From NCBI RefSeq assembly GCF_030867145.1, contig NC_134433.1:16713896-16777895 (forward strand): 64,000 nucleotides of DNA, read 5' to 3'. The notes below the pieces were generated by a model. It made no database searches and was not told where the DNA came from. It worked only from the letters and a program-made list of their open reading frames with translations. This DNA is from Opisthocomus hoazin. Its lineage: Eukaryota > Chordata > Aves > Opisthocomiformes > Opisthocomidae. The position numbers and the translations under genes are program-made. Shown piece by piece: positions 23,163-35,800 of this stretch; the first letter of the stretch is position 1, and each line of letters opens with the position of its first letter.

Positions 23163-23878
23163 CTAGGCCAGCTTCAGTGTGCTCACTGGGAACGACGGCA
23201 TGGTCACCATAGTCACCGGATTTAGGACCGTCTGCCCAACCAGCTGCGGGTGATGGACAACTTGGGTTCCTACAGCAGGCTTGGCCATCACCGCTGGCTG
23301 GCCAAGGTTTGTGGTTCCGTTCACTTGCTGGTGCGAGATCGTGTGAGCGATGTGGCTCACCACGGGCTGGCTGACGGCCACGGGCTGGGGGTAGATGGGC
23401 AGCTGCTGGCCGAGGTGGGCCATGTGGTTGATGGTGGCTGGGTGCACAGTGATGTGGCCGATGGGCTGAGCAGCAGTGGTGAGTTGCACAGGGCTGGACG
23501 TGGAAGGTGCAATGTGAGCAATGTGCTTGGTCTGTGGACCCTGAATCACGTGGTTGACAGTCTGAATGACCGAAGCGTGGGTCGTGGCGGTGTGGGCAAT
23601 AACAGTCGATTGCACGGTCGAAGCCGCCACGATGTGAGTCTGTGCGGGGACGATCGCCGGCGGCTGGACCAGCGCTTGTGTCTGGATGGGAGGCTGTGCG
23701 TGGGCTGGGGGCTGTTTCTGCTGGATGCTCAGGTGCTGAGGCAGAACTGCCGGGTGGTGGGAAGCAGCGTTCGAAGGGACGGCTTTCAGGAGCTCCGGGT
23801 GCTGGCGCTGGGTTAGTTTTGGTAATGAGTTCACTGGCCTGTCATCTTCCATGTCTTCATCCATGTTGTCTTCACCCT
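23163..23878 (-). CDS. MNT: MNT exon 6: acidic patch and histidine-rich C-terminus, with stop
   Basis: 716 bp coding. It completes E333, then gives [12 protein letters not shown] (acidic) and about 225 residues rich in Q, P, H, T and V. Histidine-centred motifs recur: KHIAHIAP (450-457), [18 protein letters not shown] (472-489), SHIAHTISH (507-515) and [16 protein letters not shown] (539-554). The end matches human MNT almost exactly. No named domain covers this part. Stop TAG at 23165-23163. Confidence 0.97.
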
Positions 23879-26800
23879 CTGGATAAAAAGAAAGGAAGAA
23901 ACTCCCATAAAACAAGAAAGCAGAGCACGAACTGGGCTAACCTGGCTCCCTAGAAGACAGCACAGGCCGAAGAGACAACAGCAGGAGGAGTCACTGAGCT
24001 ACAGGTGGGCAGCACGGCACAGCGTGGCACGGCACGGCACAGCGTGGCACGGCACGGCACGGCAGGCTCCACTGAGCCCCAGTGGGGTGGATCACCCCTC
24101 TCCTCCCTGCCTGCAGGCCAAGGACCCGGAGCCAGGCAGGTCAGAGTAGCTCGACGCCCCAGCTAGCGAGGGGTGCTCGCAAAAGGCCCGGAGGTCTCGC
24201 TCGGCGGGCAAGGGATGCAAGGCGAGCAGAGCTGTCCAGAGAGCACCCGGGCTGCGCTCCGTCTGGGCTGGAGACGGCTCCTCCCAGGAGAGGAAGGGGT
24301 GTCCTTCCCTGTGCCTTGCTCCACCGATGGGTACCACCCATGGAGAAACATGCCAGCAGGCTCCTCGTCTGGCTCTGGAAAAGGGACTCTTGTCCAGTCC
24401 ACGAACTAACGAAGCAATGCAGGGACATGGTGACCCTGTGGAGATCAGGAAGAAGAGCAGGGCACCCTGCACTGCCTGCTCTAAAGCCAGCCATGCAGCA
24501 GAGATTAAAAATCTCAGAAGATACAGAAGCAGCAGGAAAACCAGGGAAGACGCTTCCCTTTTGCGAGCTCTGTGGTTAGCAGCAGCTTGAGGTGACCATT
24601 TTCAGCAGAAGCCAGCTGGAGAGGCGAGCGGCTGACGCTCCTACTGACACAGCGTTCCTGCTCTCAACCTCCATCAGCCTACACCTGGAGCCCGTGTGCA
24701 CGTTCGAAGGTGACGAGCCCGATACAAGCCTGAATGAACCAGAAAACTCAGGTTTTCCCTGCCTGGAACCCGCTGTATCGTCTGCCTGGAGTGCCAAGGG
24801 GAAATGCTGTCGCGGTTTGAAGGAACTGCTGCAAATAGCTACGGGCAGCTCCAGCCTCCCCACCTCTGGATAGCAAAGCACTGTGCGTCCACGGGCTGCC
24901 TACTCTTCCTGCTGCCGATCGCTGGGACGGAGAAAAGCATGCACTCTGTCTCACAAAGCCTTCTGACTGGGAACAACACGCCAGGTATTCGTTAGTATTA
25001 TTTCATCTTCACTGTGAATCCTTTCCACACAACGTGAAGGCTCACTAAGTTGTTCAAATGCTCTGGTGACCCTTGGTGGACCGATTCCTTCTTCTCTACG
25101 CGGCTGAGCACCTTCCCACATCCATGCACAAATCCGTCGGGATGCTCGTACACCACTCGGCTCGAACGAGCAGGGACGCGTAGTGATGCAAGAGGAAAAC
25201 CAAGTTCTGAAAGCTCCATGTGAGGTATCAGCAGACCGAATGCGCAGACCTGCACTTTGTATCTACCCAACGGTGATGCACGACTTTCAGTTCACTTTAC
25301 ACAAGCAGCAGCGAATTAGTAGGCCAACAGCAATGATTACAAAACACTTCAAAACTTTTTACTTTATTCTGAACGCAAAGAAACCTTCCTGGTGCTAAAT
25401 GCAGATCCCCACCACCACTACACAACTGTGTCAGTGACATGCAGTGACAGCTACAAGAAGAGAAAACTCATGGGTACCTGATGCTGTCGAGGTAGATGCC
25501 TGGTCGTCCTCCGGCTGAACTGTCTGTCGAATAATTCTGTCGATCTCCAAGATGTCCATCCACTGGCTCAGCTCGTTCTTCAGTTCCGCCAGTCGCTGCT
25601 GGGTAGCAATCTTCTCTCTTGCCAGCCGCTCCATCTCATGTTCGTATTCTTTTTCCTTCCTCTTTAAAGTCTGAAGAGAGAGGGAAAAAAACGAAATGTA
25701 AGGAGAACAAAGACAAGTATCATCTACACTAACCTGGTCACTCACAAGTTCATAGCGCGGGGTTGTTTATTACCAGTCATGCCGGTGCCCAAGGTGTTCA
25801 GATATAGTTCTGCCTTTCAATTTCAGGACGAAAGGAAAGGATGAGCGCTGGCCATGAAAACCTCCGGGGTTACTTTGGCCAACCGCTTTCTGCCTTCTGA
25901 AGGAGAACGGATGAGCCTCCAAAACTGAAATGCTTACCCACGTCAGGCGTGAGTCCCTGCAACTCCAGGGGTGAGTTTAAAGCCTAGAGCTCCTCCGGAA
26001 AAGCTGTGCGGCTTTCTCTCTGAAAAAAAGTACTCCTGCTACTCTGCAGGCAGCAAATGAAACCTTCTTCCTGCCTTCTTCCTCCTTCACTCTAACCTCG
26101 CTGCCAACACTGAGAAACTAAGAAGCAATGACTATGACTCACACCTATAACGTGCCCCTCCCAGCACCGCACCTCCGCCCTGCTGACTTCCTCAGCTGAC
26201 CGCAGACGCCGACGGCACGCGCGTGCCAACGCAGGCAGGCGTGAGCCTCTGAGGGGCAGCGACAAACGACTCGGGGGTGCAGAGCGCCTGTGGACGATGA
26301 CGCAGACTGTCCCAGGGCCCACAGGGGTATCTGTCGGAGGTGCAGCAACGTGAACCCGGACTCTCTGTTCACTCCTCTCTTCTGTTTCAGTCCAAGGGAG
26401 CTCCTTGTTGCACTTCAACATCAGTTTAGAGCGACAGGCGTCACTCGGTTCCCAACACCAGCCTCACTTCACCTGCCTTATGGAACATCTGAAGCGGACC
26501 GGGGCTTCTTCCAGACCGGAGAGAAGGTGCAAAGGGAGAGACATGGCCGCAGTTCCTCCTGATCCCAGGCAGGAGGACACGAGCCCACCGACAGCTAGCC
26601 ACTCGGAGAGCGGGGCCATGGAGAAGGTTCTACCTGCACCTATTCCCACGCATCCCCAGGGAGCGGACGCGTCGACACAGGGAGCAGTGCTGCTGCACAG
26701 CAGTGGGCTGCTGGCCCGCAGCTTGAGAGAGGTGGAGGAAACCCCACATCCTTGCACCAAGACAGAAATCTTGTGCAGAAGAGACAAGGTGTGTAGGAAG

Positions 26801-29800
26801 AGATGGCATCTTTTACCAAACCAACGGACCGTAGCTGGGGAAAAGACAGGCTCCAGGCACACAGGGCCAAGTAGGTCTACACAAAATCACAGTGCGCTTC
26901 CGTAACTGGCGCATAAACCATGGAGAGAGGGGGAACTTTTACACGGTCAGAAGGAAAAGCACAAGTACTAATTAGCTTCTGAACACCGCACACCACACCG
27001 ACAGCTCCTGACCTAGAAGAGATGGCACAGAGCCGACAACACCCTGCAACACGGGGGAAATCCTGGAGTCACCTGCGAGGGAACGGCCTACGCTCTCCTC
27101 TTGTGCCAATACCCACTCAGCGCTGGAAATCCGAAATGTTCCTTGGCAGGGAAGGGAAGAGATGCTGCGTCAGTCAGCACAGGACACAGAAATGCCAAAC
27201 ACTACCCAGTACTATCAATGGGAAATAGAAACCACATAGATCTGATAGGGATCAATTACTGAGAAGCGCAGCAGAAAAACAATAGCTGGTCTCCACAAAA
27301 GGTACCATTTCATGAGATTCGAAGCCAGCAGTGTAGCACAGTGTAACAAGATAGAGAACCTGTCCCCCAGCCCAGGTCAGCACTGACTCCAAGCATAAAA
27401 GAGACAACAGCAGTGAAATCTCCAAAGCCACGTGTAGCCTGTCCATTTTCTGAAGTGCAGTTTCGCCACGGGGAATCTCGATCACACACGCTCTTCTGAA
27501 AATACCAGCGACACAGAGCCTGCACGGACGCTCTTTTTCACTCACTGCTGGCAAGCATGGAATTTAAAAGCAAACCTTACAGAGTGACAGAGGACCGGAC
27601 TCCTGATCTTCTGAATACGTGGTCTTTATTTCTCTCTCAAGTTCTCCAGGACAACCACAATCAGCACCTGACCTCATGCGTTTCGGCGGTTCTGCCGGTC
27701 TTTTATCTCAAAAGTTAGCCAGGAATAACTCCAAAGCCTGTTCAGCCAGGCCTGAATGCAGCCCAAGCCAACACACTGATTAGGGTACCTCCTGCAGCCT
27801 TCTTGTAGAAAAGTAAAATGAAAACAAAGCAAAGCAAAAATGGGTACCTTTGTCCTGATAACAACAGAAAAAGGAAGTATTTTTAGAATGGCCAAACAAC
27901 GCGTATTAGCAGGGCACCATCATTCCAGACGCGTAAATGGAGACAATTCCTCTCCCCAAGGCTTACGCCTTGCCCCCGGCCCAGCCAGCGCCGACTTCCA
28001 CTCCGGAGCCGCACGCACGGCGAAGCCAAAATCCACGCGCTGGCTGCAAGCTCTCTTACCCTACTGCGGGCGGCCAACGCTTTCTGCCTGACCCAGCGAG
28101 CACAGCGGTGCTGCACGTGTGCTCTGCCTCCCTGGCAGCCAAAGGGAGCGGTGGGACACGGAGGGGCGGAGGGGAAGGCCAAGGCAACGAGCAAGGTGCT
28201 GGCTGCCGTGCTCCGGTTCAGGTATGTGTGAACTCGTCGAATGTCTTCCCCCTCCCCATCTAATCTGGAAAGAAGCAAGCAGGAGAAAGCCCGAGACTCA
28301 AACTGCTGCGTACAAACGTGAGCCCAGCCCCTCTCCGCAGCCTTTCTCCCCAAGCACGTTCTCCACGCAGTTACTCCCAGGGCACGGTAACGCAGGGCTG
28401 GCAGACAGCACCACGGCTTTCCAGGAAGAGCCAGCAAGGAATCCACGCAGCCTCGGCACCCATGTCGCGCACAGCACAAGCACAGTCGAGCAGATTTGGC
28501 TTCCTTCCCTGCCGCGAGAGAAGACTCCCAGCACCAAGGGAAAGCGTGACCACGAGGTACGGGCAGGGTGGCTGGTAATTAATTAAACTTTTAATTACTG
28601 AAAAGGCAGGCAAGCCCTTAGCAAGCACCAGGACGAGCTCCCAGCGAGCGGAGCCAGGGAGCTCGCCCTGTCGCTCTCCGGGTGCTCCACTCCTCCAGCA
28701 CTGGCTTCGGGATGCGGAGCTGCTCCGAGGCCGGCCCACGGGCTCTGCCTCGCCCCGCGCTGCGAGCGGGCTCGACGGGGTGCCAGCACGCTCCTCCCGG
28801 GGCTCCCGCAACCGGCGTGCTCGCAGGCTGGGTGCTCTCTGAGGCGTGCTGTGGGGTGGCTGGAGGAGAGATGGGCTGCAGTCTCTGCTGGCACCTGTGA
28901 TCTTTCAGAAACTATTCTGGGATGCAAGGCACTGTGGCTCGCTTGGTGAAGACGGATCTCCCGGCTGAGCTGCTACCCAGCCTAACAACGAGCTCTGTGT
29001 GATCAGCTGGAGCCTTCCTCCCTCTCCAGCAGCTGCTCTGTGTGGGCATCATCCTCACAGGGTGCAGCCCCCCGCCCGGCTCTGCCCCGCGCTCGAAGGC
29101 GAGCCTGGAGCAGGAACGGACCCGACCCCACGCCGCCGGCCCCCGTGCAGCAGCGCGCACCCATCTCCCGCAGGACCCTGCCGAGAGGGGACAGGCAGCA
29201 GGGACCCCTTCACCTTTGTACTTCTTCCCGCCGGTGGCCGGTGTGCAGAGGACGGGGGCACATCTCCTGCGCCCTGCCCGACCAGCACCACCGGCAGCCC
29301 CGGGGACAGCCCACCGCCCCGCATCTGCCCGTCGGCAGGTTACGGTCTGCAAACCATCCCGTGCACCTCAGGGGCCGTTTCCCACCTGCCAGAACAAAGT
29401 CCACAGCGACAGCCAAACCTTCACCATGCTGACTCTGCTTGCCTACCTGCTCCCAAACAGAAAGCAGCTTTCGAGACATGCGCTGCTCTCCAGTGCATTT
29501 TCTCTAGGAATTTCTTACAACAGCAGCAGTATCACAACGGATCCCACAGGACACAAAAAGAGAAGTCACAGCAGTTTTAAAATCAGAAGCAACCACAGTC
29601 CTTCCCCCAAACGCACACCGCTGCCTACGCAGAGCAGCAGCACACAGACGGGATCCCGCCGGCAGCTGCCTGGTGCAGACGGCTTTGCTTCACCTGGTTC
29701 ACGCAGACCGATCCCGCTTCTTCGTGTCGTGGTGGAGAAGTCACTGAGGTTATCTGCACTCCCACCTGCCCCTCAGAGCAGCGAGGAGCCATCGGCAGCG

Positions 29801-32800
29801 GGAGCAGGCAGAGCACAGCCACCCGCAGCTTTGGGTTCCTGTTGGGCACACAGCACCCGGGGAGCCTTGCCCTGAGCACCACCCATGTGTGCCAAAGCAG
29901 GCAGCACGACCTCCGCAAGCGCCGCGACGCACACCGCCCCGGGACGGCTCCTTTCCGAGCAGCTAACTCCAGCACAGACCCTTCTCCTCGTGTTTGTGCA
30001 GTGATAACGGTAGGATTTCTTTTCTTAATGTTAAGAAATTGGAAGCCTTGGTTGCCCAAGCAACTTCTGCTCCGCAGTGTAAGGAAGCTATTGTGAGAAT
30101 CACAACTTTAAAACTGATTTATTTTTTACTTCCAAGCACTTCACAACATTCCACAAGAGCATCACTCGGAAGAGCCAGTAAACCCTGACCCTGCTGTGGG
30201 GGAAGCTGATCTAGCCCAGGGAGAAACCATGGATTTCTTCATTTTCATCTGAATCCATCCATGGCTTTTTGATGTTGAAAACGAGTTGACCACGTCACTC
30301 CAAACATTCACCGTTCTCACAGCTTAACTCCTAGCCACACGTGAAACAGGGAGCTGAGGCCAAATCAAGTGCGCAGTCACCATCTGCTGCAGGGACCCGT
30401 GCCCCTGGAAGATACGCACAACGTCCTGTGAAGCACAAGAGTGGTCCCCTCCCCCAGAGAACACGCCTGACTTCGAAGCTGAGAGCAGGTCCTTGGCTCT
30501 GCCATGCCCGCAGAGGAGCTGGGACGCGGCTCTGCCCAGCGCAGCGGCCACCCCGCGCCGGTGGGAACGGCGGCCACGAAACGAGGGCTGCGCGCAGAGT
30601 CCCCTCATCTGTTATTCAAACAGCAGCGACCAAACTGAAATCCACACGTGGGTGTGCTTTCCCTCCCCGTGAGGATCTGCTTTCCTCCTCTACACGTCGC
30701 TGTCAGCTCACGGCAGCCTTTACGCACGCGGATTACCAAAGCACGACCAGCACAACCGCAGCGACCGCCGACACCCGACGCAGTACGAGTCCCCACGTCT
30801 GGCTCCTTTGTGCCCGCTCCTCCCGCTGTTTGGGAGCTGCTGCTTGGCCCCCATGTGCAGCCCCCTCGCCATTATTTGATAAACAAACCAGAAACAAACT
30901 ACTGTTGTCGCTACGCAGCAACAGTCATTTGTCACTGTAAAGAATTTTCCATTTTATAGCTGGCTGTAATTAAATTGCTTATTCTTATGTCAAGATTGAA
31001 AATAATGCCCCCAACGCTTTCTCTGCGCTTGCCTCACGAAAAATGCCAGCCCCGTAGTCGGCACCAGTGAGATTTAAAAGGTCTTATTAAAAAGCTCCCC
31101 TTATAAACATCACACTAGCAATTTAAAAACACACTTTCAATTATATGCTTTTCCAAAAGCGTATTTCAGCTGTTGTGTTCTACTGCATGGCGTTCACTGA
31201 TTAAAAATTCCTCATCAATGAGCAATCATGAAAGCGATTTGCCATTTTGAGCCAGATTCTTTAACTCTTTGCCAGTGCGACTGCAGCCGCTGCAGCAAAG
31301 CAGGAGCTGCCGGGCCAGGGAGCTCCCCGAGCAGCAGCCCCAGCTGCAGACCTCCGGCGATTCAGCACAACCCGACCCAGCCCGCCAGGCTTTCCACCGC
31401 CCTGCAGAGTTTTGATTCCTATTTATCATGGAAAAAAAGCTGTATCCTAAGAAAAGGATCTATTCCTTGCAGGGACTGGCACGGTGCAACGGATCTGCAG
31501 CACGAGCAGTCGCCAGCCCGTCCCCACAGATGCTGCCGGCAGCACCAGGCGCAGGCAGCGGGATGCGAGGGACCGCAGCCCCCCGGCAGCCCGAGCCCCG
31601 AGACTGCTGGCAGAGCCGCCGGACCCCCCTGCGGGACTCTGGGGCTCTGCATTAGCTGCACCAGTGTGGGCATTCCCACTCTGAACGGTGCTGAATCTTC
31701 TACGAAGGTCTTCAGCGGTGACGAGCAGTTTGTTCAAAGCCCCAGCGTCTCGAGAAATCGCTGGCCCCAGCTCAGTCCAATGCGCTGTGACGCAGCAGAG
31801 CCCACGCAGCCGGGAACCCAGGCGGGTTCCCCCCACGGCGTCAGGCCGGTGTCCCCAGCCTCCGCAGCGAGCTCCGGGGGCGGCTGCCTGCGCCGGCAAA
31901 GGTGACGGCACGCACCGGCGCCTGCCTGCAAAGGACCCGCTCCTGCACCCGGGACCCCCGGACCCGAGCCCCTGCCGAGGGGCCCCTCAGTCTGCAGAGA
32001 GCAGCACCGGGCAGGATCAGGCCCTCAGCACAGGTAACAGCGGTACCTCTCCTTCTGCCGGCGTGAAACCCCAGCTGGTTGCCACGGGAACCAAAGCCAC
32101 GGTTTCCATGGGAACTGCTTCATTCGGCTGGCTCTTGGAGATGAAATCCCGCAGCGGCGCCGGATGCGCGAGCCTGGTTCCACTGATGGAACAGACAGGT
32201 CACAGCACAGCAGCAGCACCGCGGCGACGGACGCTGCGGCCGCGCCGCTCGGCCAGGGCAGAGGCAGCCCCGCGCACGCCACCGGCTGCCATCGCCCGCG
32301 TGCAGCTGCGCCCAGCCGGCCGGTTCTGCGGCAGCCTCCACACAGGCCTCCCGCAGAGCCTTCGCTCCGTACGGGAGCACGGCCTCGCCTTCCCCCACGG
32401 GCTCGACCCGGAGCGCCGAGGTGTTAACGCACCGTGCTCGGCACCGGGGAACGCGGGGAGGGGTCCTGCGGGGACCCGCGCTCCGTGGGTTTGGGGAAGC
32501 GACAGCTCGTGTGCTGAGCGACGGGGGGAGCAGAACAGGGACTTGAGGCTGCCGCTCTCCGTGCACTGATTGCAGGCTCCTGAGCTCTCCAAGCCAACAC
32601 TTGACGCGAGCACCAAAACCAAACGTGGAAGGTGAGACAGAGACCGTCCCACGCTCACCGCAGCTCTGACCTGCAGCACCCTGCCGCAGGCCACCCGACC
32701 CCAGGCAGGGCTGCTGCCCAGCAGACCCCTCGGAGGAGACGCGGTGTTCCGCAGCGCGGCGTGACGCCCCGGGCGCAGCTCTGCCCGCAGCCCGCGCAGA

Positions 32801-35800
32801 CCCCGCAGGTCGCTCGCCAGCGGCCTCGTGACCCGGCCGTTCCGCGGCTCTGACCCCGGGACAAGGCAGGCAGCCAAGGCGCGCGGCTGGGCTCCGGGAG
32901 GTGACGTCACCCTCACACGCACGCAGCCAGCGCGGTGACTCCAGGAAACGAGCCCGTCGCTGGCTGCAGAGGCTGCACCAGCTGCTCTGCCAGTACAGGA
33001 GCAGCGCGCTGGGCAGGGGCTTGTCCCCGCCGCGGCTGGCGCAGCCACCGCCGCTCAGTCCAGTCGCGAGGGAAGAGCTGGATGTCTAGACAGAAACACC
33101 TCACAGAACAGATCTGCCTGGAGGAGAGAAATCATGGGAAAATGAGAACATGCATTGTTATTTATGTTTATCATTTGCACACTGTTAGCACTTACGAGTC
33201 CTGATTAGAAATTACTTTGGGCCATAATCGCTGGAACAAAAATAGAGCTGAAACAGAGCCATTCACACGGGCCCTGCAGACCAAGAGGACCCAGCCTCCT
33301 GAAGCACTGCGCTCAGGACAAGGTACAAACAGCTACGAGGGCAGAGGGCAGGAAGAATCCAAACCAGGAAGACAAAGAATAAATTCAGAAGAAAAAAAAA
33401 ACCCCAAACAAACAAACAAAGCAGCAAATGACTGGAAAACACAGTACAAACACAAACCAGGGGAAGGCACAGCCATGCCCAGGGCCATCACCAAAACCAT
33501 GCTGGCTTAGCATGACCTGGTTTATTCCTTGACATGACTCTCCAGGTTAAGAGAAATCCAATGTTAAAAAAACTGAAGCATTATTTGCAATGACTAGGTG
33601 TTAAGTTTGGTCCTGTGTTTCGGTTTTCCTATTTTTCTTTTTTTAAATAGTCTGTCATTCACGAAATAAGCAAGACATTTTTAATGACACTAATGGATTC
33701 TGGACGCCCAAAAGACCCCAGAATACTGTGGCTTTGTTATTCGGAAAACTGTCCCTAACAAATGATTTTCATTTGTTTGGTGTGGGAAATACGTCTCTGG
33801 TGTAACTGTAACAATTTTCTGCAAGGAAAAATAAAGTGTGCTGAATTTCAAGGAGCAATGATGATTACTAACGACACAGCTGCTGGACAGGGGACTCCTG
33901 CGAGCCTCTCCCGAGCCCCCGTGACGATGTGCAGACAGCAGTTCTGGAGGGCAACAAGCAGCTACGCTGCAGAGCCACAGCCAGAGCTCTTACCGCCAGG
34001 CACGAGCGGGGGATTAATGTGGAGACACGTTATCGCTGCATCTACTCGCTGCAGCATTCCGGTGTTTTTCTTGGAGGCATCTCACAGCAGCCGCTGTGGG
34101 AGGCAAAGCAGAGTTTTGGATGGGTTCTGGGTTCGGTGCTCCCTTTGTTCGAATTCCTGCAAGTTTGGCTCAGCCAACGGGCGAGACGCACCAGCGAGCC
34201 GCGCATCCGAACAGGAACGCTGCCCGGGCTGGGGCGGCTGCCCCGGGGAGCAGCTGGGCGAGGGCCTGTCCTGGGAGAGGAGCACACCTCCAGAACACAG
34301 CCTGGGCAGGCGATGGAGGTCCCAAGGACCACGCGCCCAACAGAACCACCCTCCCTGCAGAGGAAGACCACCACCCCACTGCACGTCACCGCGCGGCTGA
34401 GGTCCTGCTGACTCAGAGAAGGATGCCATCGTCCCACACCACCCCTCTGCCCTGCATCCCCACCCTCGTAAGGAGGTCAGTGCCAGCTGCTGACATCCCA
34501 ACGCCTCCACCCACGGCCCACAGAGCAGATCTGGGTCACCAGAGGGTTCCTCTCGACCCACGCTCCTCATGGCTATGGCCACGGCGGCAGCGGGAGGATG
34601 CAAAACCCAGTTAAACACCAAGCGACTCCAGCACTGGCGCGAGGCTGCGAATCAAAGCCAAGCACCCAAGCGAAGATCTCTGCCTCCGCGCTGAGGGGGT
34701 CAGGGCCGCGAGCGCCAGCTGGGACAGCACCCGCGGTGCCCACCGTGCCCACACACCACCAGCACTCGGACTCCCCACCGATGCCGGGAAGGTGGTCCCA
34801 AGGCTGCAGCCCCTCTGCACGGCACCGCACGCCCCATGGCGCTGAGAGACTGCCCGGAGCAGGTCAACCCCCACGAAATTCTCCGTGAAGCAACGGGGAG
34901 GTGCCAGCTGCTGGGGCCGGTGGGCTCTGGATCTCGACACACGCCACTCCAGAAGGGCAGAACGCAGCAAGAATCGCCCCCTGCTCTCTGCAAACCCACC
35001 CAGCCTGCGCGACGTTAACATCACCGCAGAACGTCTGCAGCATGAAATCCATCTTCTTTTAGCGATGCTTTCCACTCAAAGACCTCAGGCTTTTGGGGAA
35101 GAAGAGCAAAATAAAAGTGGTCCTTTCTAACGCTGCAGGAAAATGCACAACTGCTCTCAGGGAGCCAGTTCCTGTTTTCCCAAAATACCAACACAGTGAA
35201 CAGTCAGGTACCTGCCCGGCAGACGGCACCCGGCTCACCCCTACTCTGCACAGGGCAACAGGTCACCTGCCATCTACCTTCCTCTTTCCACTGGAGTCAC
35301 AATTTTCCAAGACATAAATCTCCTCACGTGCTGTCTCAAGCTGCCCCGAGCAGCCTCGTTGTTCCGATGAAGTTGTATCTGGGCAGGGCAGCACCACCAG
35401 TCCCCAGCCGACGCGCTCGCTGGCAGACCACGGGCTGTGTTTTCTCCTAGGGGAGCTGTCCTGGCTGTCCCCGAAGGAACAGTGCGTCACCACGAGGGAC
35501 TTCAATAACCAGTGCGAGTTCCACTGTGAAAGGGACATTCTCAACCTAAACTTGATCTAGTATTTTGACTCATAATGACATAAAAGATGAGTAAGACACC
35601 TAGAAGAAAAATAAATTAGGAAAAAAATCCCACATTTTTTCTGGTGTGTTTATTTTCTGTGCTTGTGAACACCCTGCGCAGGAGCAGCGTCACTGCTTCA
35701 CCCGGTCCCCAGCTGCCCATGCCGGCACGGGGCTGTCCCACAGCAACAGTGAAGGGAAAGGGACAAAAAGCGAGGCACAGCGGCACACAGCGCGGGGTTC

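Noticed and set aside
31688..32569. 293-codon + strand frame in MNT intron 4
   Set aside because: GC-rich chance frame without splice sites, domains or recognised similarity. The same holds for 29042-29875 and 19986-20894.
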